9,837 bases of DNA from an uncultured Spirochaetaceae bacterium (lineage in GTDB: Bacteria; Spirochaetota; Spirochaetia; SZUA-6; Bin103). The notes beneath the pieces were generated by a model. It made no database searches and was not told the DNA's origin. It saw nothing but the letters and a program-made list of their open reading frames with translations. A program made the position numbers and the translations under genes. The stretch covers positions 1 through 9,837 of the forward strand of contig CAJWOB010000065.1 of NCBI GenBank assembly GCA_913043885.1, written 5' to 3'. Positions 6,957 through 9,837 of this stretch are shown in pieces. Within the stretch, counting starts at the first letter, position 1. Each line of letters starts with the position of its first letter.

Positions 6957-8117
6957 CTACCGGTAGCTGGTGGCGTCGGTGGCGTCGGCGACGGCAGCCT
7001 CTGGGGCGGCGGCCAGCGGCTCCACTGCCTCTGCGTCATCGAGAGGATTCGGCTCCCGCCACAGGTGGCCGTCGTAGGTGCGGACCAGCACATCGTCACC
7101 GGCCCGCCCCAGCAGGTACTGCGGCGCCAGCGGTACCTTCCCATAGGGGGTGTCGAGGGCGTAGGTAGGCACCGCGAATCCGGTGATGTTGCCGCGAAGC
7201 GCCGACACGATCTGCAGGCCCTTCTCGATGCTGGTGCGGAGATGCGCGGTGCCCGCCAGCAGCTGGCAGTGGAAGATGTAGTAGGGGCGGACCCGTATCT
7301 CCAACAGCCGCTGCACCAGCTCGGTCATTACCTCGACGCTGTCGTTCACCCCCTTCAGCAGCACGGTCTGATTACCGAGCGGAACGCCGGCGCGAAGCAG
7401 CCGGTCGCACGCCGCTGCCGCCTCGGCGGTGATCTCACGAGGGTGATTGAAGTGGGTGTTCAGCCAGAAGGGATGGTGGCGCGACAACACGGTGCACAAC
7501 TCGGGGGTGATGCGTTGCGGCAGCGTGCACGGCGTGCGTGTGCCGGCCCGCAGCAGCTTTACATGCGGGATGGCGCGCAGCTGACCCAACAGATCATCCA
7601 GTCGCTCGTCGGAGAACAGGAACGGGTCGCCCCCGGTAACGAGCACATCGCGAATGGCTGGCGTGCGCCGAATGTAGTCGATGCCGGCCTGCACCTTGTC
7701 GCGCGTGTGGTGCTGCTCGCTGCTGCCGACGAAGTACTCGCGGAAGCAGTAGCGGCAGTAGGTGGGGCAGACGTTGGTGACCTTGAAGGCGACACGATCC
7801 GGGTAGACGTGCACCACCGCGTCGACAGGTGAGTTGACCTGCTCCAACAGCGGGTCGGCCATGCCCAGAGGGTCGGTGAGCTCCGCGGCGGACGGGACCT
7901 GCTGCAGGCGCAGTGGGCAGCTCGGGTCATCGGCGTCCATCAGGCTGGCGTAATAGGGGGTTATCGCCCAGCGAAACTGGGCGCCCGCTCGCTCGATCTG
8001 CTCACGCTCGGCCTCGGTCAGATTGATGTGGCGCGCCAAGCCATCCGCGCTGGTGATGCGGTTGCGCAGCTGCCAGCGCCAGTCTGCCCACTCCGCCGGG
8101 CTACCCGCCGAATGCAT
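6957..8117 (-). CDS. KamA-family radical SAM aminomutase (lysine 2,3-aminomutase-like, substrate uncertain)
   Basis: A 386-residue radical SAM, PLP-dependent enzyme that would shift an amino group from C2 to C3 of an amino acid. The cluster motif is CPTYCRYC (Cys117, 121, 124); GGDP (162-165) is the SAM-contact motif; GTRTPCTLPQRIT (192-204) and the PLP lysine Lys327 in DTPYGKVPL match the family. In lysine 2,3-aminomutase two Asp hold the substrate side-chain amine, one in C-D-L and one in V-D-A-P; here the first is Gln285 (CQL) and the second is Asp322. The substrate may therefore not be lysine. The same frame is open for 63 codons further upstream, but that extension is antisense-like and low complexity. 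The ATG at 8117 gives the usual N-terminus (EWADWRWQLRNRIT). It overlaps the SMP-30 gene end by 17 nt, suggesting coupling. Confidence 0.88.
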   Translation of the reverse strand: MHSAGSPAEWADWRWQLRNRITSADGLARHINLTEAEREQIERAGAQFRWAITPYYASLMDADDPSCPLRLQQVPSAAELTDPLGMADPLLEQVNSPVDAVVHVYPDRVAFKVTNVCPTYCRYCFREYFVGSSEQHHTRDKVQAGIDYIRRTPAIRDVLVTGGDPFLFSDERLDDLLGQLRAIPHVKLLRAGTRTPCTLPQRITPELCTVLSRHHPFWLNTHFNHPREITAEAAAACDRLLRAGVPLGNQTVLLKGVNDSVEVMTELVQRLLEIRVRPYYIFHCQLLAGTAHLRTSIEKGLQIVSALRGNITGFAVPTYALDTPYGKVPLAPQYLLGRAGDDVLVRTYDGHLWREPNPLDDAEAVEPLAAAPEAAVADATDATSYR

Positions 8118-8994
8118 CGGTCGGCAGCCCGGTGGCACCTGGTGCCGCGCGAAACACACCTCCCGCCCGCGGCTGGCTGGCGAGCGCCGCGGCGTCCAAC
8201 TGGTAGGCGGACGTGGTGATAAACAGCTGGTCCAGGTCGGGGCCGCCGAAGCAGCACGAGGTGGTCTGGTCCGCACCGGTGCGTACCTCGTGCTTGGCCG
8301 AGCCATCGCGCGGGTCGAAGCGCACCACGCGACCGCTGCCCCACAGCGCCACCCACAGCAGCCCCTCGCTGTCGATGGACATGCCGTCGGGCAGGCCCCA
8401 CCCCTCGGGAATGGTCACCGCAGCGCGACGATTGCCGATGTCGCCGCTGGCGGCGTCGTAGTCGAACGCCCACACCTCGCCGACGGCGGAGTCGATGTAG
8501 TACATGGTGGCGTGATCGGCACTCCAGGCCAGGCCGTTGCCGATGGTGACGCCGTCCAGCATCTGAGTAACACCTCCGTCGGTGTCGACCCGGTACAGCC
8601 CGCCAGCCCCGTCCGCCGCGTCGATGGCCATGGTGCCGACCCAGAACCTGCCCTGTGGATCGCACTTGGCGTCGTTGGCACGGTTGCCACTCACGCTTTC
8701 TTCGATTGTCGCCACATCCTCGGTCGCGCCGGTGGCCGGGTCCAGGAACACCAGCCGCTTCTCGAGCATCACAATGAGGCCGCCCGCCGCGCGCGGCGCG
8801 GGGGCGCACACGGTGCTGTCGGTTTCGATAATCCGGTCGGCGCCGGTAGCCGGGTTGGTGGCATGCAGAGCCCGGTGGAACATGTCCACCCAGTAGAGAG
8901 TGCCGGTGCGAGCGTCCCAGCACGGCCCCTCGCCGTGGGACTCGGGGTCGGGGGGTCCATCGCCTACCAGAAGCTGGGCATCCTGTTCAGTCAC
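8101..8994 (-). CDS. SMP-30/gluconolactonase/LRE family sugar lactonase
   Basis: A 297-residue six-bladed beta-propeller, probably a metal-dependent lactonase that opens sugar lactones such as gluconolactone in the cytoplasm. All metal-site residues known from regucalcin are in place: Glu22 in GEGPCWD, Asn107 in NDAKCDPQGRFWVGTM, Asn153 in IGNGLAWS and Asp203 in LPDGMSID. No signal peptide is seen. The start is the GTG at 8994: three codons upstream there is an in-frame TAG, so no longer form is possible. No Shine-Dalgarno sequence is seen, but TAGAAT lies just upstream and would fit a leaderless message. It is the first gene of the minus-strand series and its end overlaps the aminomutase start. 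The actual sugar acid is not predictable from sequence; nothing adjacent looks like a sugar dehydrogenase or kinase. Confidence 0.9.
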   Translation of the reverse strand: MTEQDAQLLVGDGPPDPESHGEGPCWDARTGTLYWVDMFHRALHATNPATGADRIIETDSTVCAPAPRAAGGLIVMLEKRLVFLDPATGATEDVATIEESVSGNRANDAKCDPQGRFWVGTMAIDAADGAGGLYRVDTDGGVTQMLDGVTIGNGLAWSADHATMYYIDSAVGEVWAFDYDAASGDIGNRRAAVTIPEGWGLPDGMSIDSEGLLWVALWGSGRVVRFDPRDGSAKHEVRTGADQTTSCCFGGPDLDQLFITTSAYQLDAAALASQPRAGGVFRAAPGATGLPTDAFGG

Positions 8995-9000
8995 GGCGCC

Positions 9001-9006
9001 ATTCTA
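9001..9006 (-). promoter_or_regulatory. Likely -10 element of the minus-strand cluster
   Basis: TAGAAT on the minus strand matches TATAAT at five of six positions and lies 6 nt before the GTG start of the SMP-30 gene. A transcript starting at normal distance would begin at or next to the GTG. No convincing -35 hexamer is seen at 16-18 bp spacing. In such GC-rich surroundings the AT-rich hexamer stands out. Confidence 0.38.
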
Positions 9007-9105
9007 TGCGACCGCGCCCTGGACGCCAGCGGCCAGCGGCCACCGGCCAGCCGCCGACGCCCAGGGGTGGACAGACGACCGTGGGCACGCACACTGGGGG
9101 CAGCA

Positions 9106-9282
9106 ATGAGCGCACATGGCAATGGCAGCGGCAGCTGGCGGCGAGAGGAAGTTGAGGTGCTCGGCACTCTCCAGGACCTGGTCAGCATCGATAGCGTCAA
9201 CCCCGACCTGCCGGGCGGCAGCACCGGCGAAGGTGGCATGGTGGACTATCTGCGCCGCTTCTTCGCCGACCTGGACGAGCTG
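9106..9282 (+). CDS. N-terminal fragment of an M20-family peptidase (ArgE/DapE-like), cut at a junction
   Basis: From the ATG at 9106 the first ~57 codons read like the start of an M20 metallohydrolase: a helix with EEVEVLGTLQDLVSIDSVNPDLPGG, then STGEGGMVDYLRRFFADL. This is the usual first helix, the active-site-entry loop (S-x-x-x-P) and the second helix. After about FFADL the family pattern, which should give a G-x-x-V strand and a metal-site HxD some 25 residues later, is lost. The frame stays open to the window end, but the residues become an Arg/Asp-rich repeat (ERGVDD) that is antisense to another gene. The real gene is therefore truncated or joined to foreign sequence at about 9275-9290. 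It is divergent from the SMP-30 gene (111-bp gap); GGGGG at 9096-9100 may be a weak ribosome binding site. Confidence 0.65.
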
Positions 9283-9837
9283 ATCGTTATGCTTGTCCGC
9301 CTTCAGGGCATCCTCTGTGGGACCCGTCACGACGAGACCGTCCGCGAAGTCTCCACCGAGAGAGATCTTGTTCGCGCGGATCGCGGTGTGGCTCAATTTT
9401 CCGGACGCCCCGTAGAGCGCGACCCCGTAATCGGTGTTCGCCTGCACATCGACCCCGGCGAGCGTCACGTTGAACGTGGGGTTGATGATGAACGTGGGGT
9501 TGATGATGAACGTGGGATTGATGATGAACGTGGGGTTGATGATGAAGTCCTTATCGACGACCGCCGCAGGATCCCCCGAGAAGGTGGGGTTGATGATCGC
9601 GACGCCCCCCCCGCCATTATCCGCGATGACCATGTTCGGGGTGCTGAACGTGGGGTTGATGATCGCGTCCCGGCTCTCGGGCGCCGTGTAACTCTCTTCG
9701 AAGGTGGGATCGATGATGAGCACGTAGCCCACCCCATGCGCCGCGAGCCCGAGGCCCGTGTTCCCCTCGATGCGAGACATGGTGACGAGGAGCATGTCCG
9801 CGTTCGAGATTTGGACCCCATGTCCCCCCAAGCCTTC
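9283..9837 (-). CDS. Partial beta-helix surface-type protein with IINPTF repeats
   Basis: The minus-strand frame is open from the window end to the junction near 9283, so both ends are missing. It begins GGHGVQISNADMLLVTMSRIEGNTGLGLAAHG and near the far end reads VDVQANTDYGVALYGASGKLSHTAIRANKI. This is the G-N-x-G-x-G-L and strand-turn periodicity of right-handed parallel beta-helix proteins, like those I recall from myxobacteria and other predatory or large-genome Deltaproteobacteria. Codon third positions are strongly G/C in this frame, supporting it over the two open plus-strand frames. Seven copies of I-I-(N/D)-P-T-F interrupt the helix pattern. The ATG-like starts inside it are not credible; the true start lies beyond 9837. 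Function is unknown, perhaps an extracellular adhesin or enzyme. Its origin from the same genome as the rest of the window is doubtful. Confidence 0.55.
9472..9543 (-). repeat. Tandem 18-bp repeat, four units (IINPTF on minus strand)
   Basis: Four head-to-tail copies of GAACGTGGGGTTGATGAT (plus strand) lie at 9472-9489, 9490-9507, 9508-9525 and 9526-9543. Copies 1, 2 and 4 are identical; copy 3 has one silent G-to-A change. On the minus strand each encodes Ile-Ile-Asn-Pro-Thr-Phe. Near-identity at DNA level points to recent duplication. Confidence 0.95.
9580..9597 (-). repeat. Dispersed copy of the 18-bp unit
   Basis: GAAGGTGGGGTTGATGAT differs from the tandem unit at one base, again silent on the minus strand (IINPTF). 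It lies in the same frame, 54 bp (exactly three unit lengths) from the start of the last tandem unit. Confidence 0.85.
9646..9663 (-). repeat. Dispersed copy of the 18-bp unit, identical to consensus
   Basis: GAACGTGGGGTTGATGAT is identical to the tandem consensus, in the same minus-strand frame, 66 bp from the previous copy. It encodes IINPTF between a probable helix-turn segment and STPNMVIADNGGGG. Confidence 0.9.
9700..9717 (-). repeat. Diverged dispersed copy (IIDPTF)
   Basis: GAAGGTGGGATCGATGAT differs at three bases from the consensus and changes Asn to Asp (IIDPTF). It is 54 bp from the previous copy and in frame. It is the most diverged copy and lies nearest the N-terminal side of the encoded protein. 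Confidence 0.75.

Noticed and set aside
6003..7832. 609-codon plus-strand open frame
   Set aside because: It lies opposite the M20-like, membrane and aminomutase genes, is rich in His, Gln, Arg and Gly with no domain, and arises from strong G/C third positions on the minus strand.
8118..8306. N-terminal extension of the aminomutase frame by 63 codons
   Set aside because: It is Arg/Pro/Ser-rich, lies inside the SMP-30 gene on the same strand, and the ATG at 8117 gives the normal family N-terminus.
9015..9050. Short GGCCAGC-like repeats in the SMP-30/M20 divergent gap
   Set aside because: Three imperfect copies of a very short GC motif; too little to distinguish from compositional bias.
9004..9282. 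Continuation of the beta-helix minus-strand frame down to 9004
   Set aside because: Below about 9283 the residues lose beta-helix character and become Ala/Cys/Pro-rich, antisense to the M20 N-terminus; the open frame is accidental.
9434..9691. Met-rich plus-strand frame with NVGLMM repeats as a real small protein
   Set aside because: It is a reading of the 18-bp repeat in a frame with poorer third-position G/C than the minus-strand beta-helix frame; no homologous family is recognised.
9472..9717. CRISPR array
   Set aside because: Units are 18 bp and directly abutting or unevenly spaced in coding frame, without 25-40 bp unique spacers or cas genes.

Overview
The window is GC-rich bacterial DNA with dense coding, short gaps, many GTG starts and several overlapping genes. 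It looks like a contig from an uncultured, probably marine or otherwise salt-exposed bacterium. From memory, the N-terminal part of the secreted HEAT-repeat protein (the segment around the D-x-N-x-N-G loop) resembles proteins of high-GC Spirochaetota. I hold that assignment with low confidence, because no rRNA or marker gene is present.

Layout. (1) Positions 1-2156, plus strand: a compact operon with the 3' end of korA, a complete korB and a small zinc-ribbon/CBS-pair protein. The first two are the subunits of a ferredoxin-dependent 2-oxoacid (2-oxoglutarate-type) oxidoreductase, and the third is a likely nucleotide-sensing accessory. (2) 2230-4179, plus strand: a secreted HEAT-repeat protein whose reading frame is broken by two mutually compensating single-base indels, one in a TATATAT run and one in a G run. 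(3) 8994-4186, minus strand: five genes in one direction, running SMP-30/gluconolactonase-like, KamA-family radical SAM aminomutase, a four-helix heme-b-like membrane protein, an M20-peptidase-like protein lacking several catalytic residues, and gpgS (glucosyl-3-phosphoglycerate synthase). Overlaps of 17 nt (SMP-30/KamA) and 4 nt (M20-like/gpgS) suggest co-translation of those pairs. (4) 9106 to about 9282, plus strand: the first ~57 codons of a second, ordinary-looking M20 peptidase, divergent from the SMP-30 gene. (5) About 9283-9837: unrelated sequence that reads best on the minus strand as part of a right-handed beta-helix surface protein, carrying an in-frame 18-bp repeat (hexapeptide IINPTF), four copies in tandem and three dispersed.

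How the genes work together. KorAB feeds ferredoxin-linked central carbon metabolism, and the CBS protein is placed to couple it to adenylate state. GpgS makes the precursor of glucosylglycerate, a compatible solute; its phosphatase partner is not in the window. It is translationally coupled to a pseudo-enzyme of the M20 fold. The aminomutase could make a beta-amino acid, another class of osmolyte, but its substrate-recognition residues differ from lysine 2,3-aminomutase. An osmoadaptation theme for the minus-strand cluster is therefore plausible but inferred.

The most unusual parts are the abrupt junction near 9283 with the IINPTF repeat beyond it, the catalytically degenerate M20 protein, and the altered aminomutase. 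I found no tRNA, rRNA, CRISPR array, insertion sequence or phage gene.
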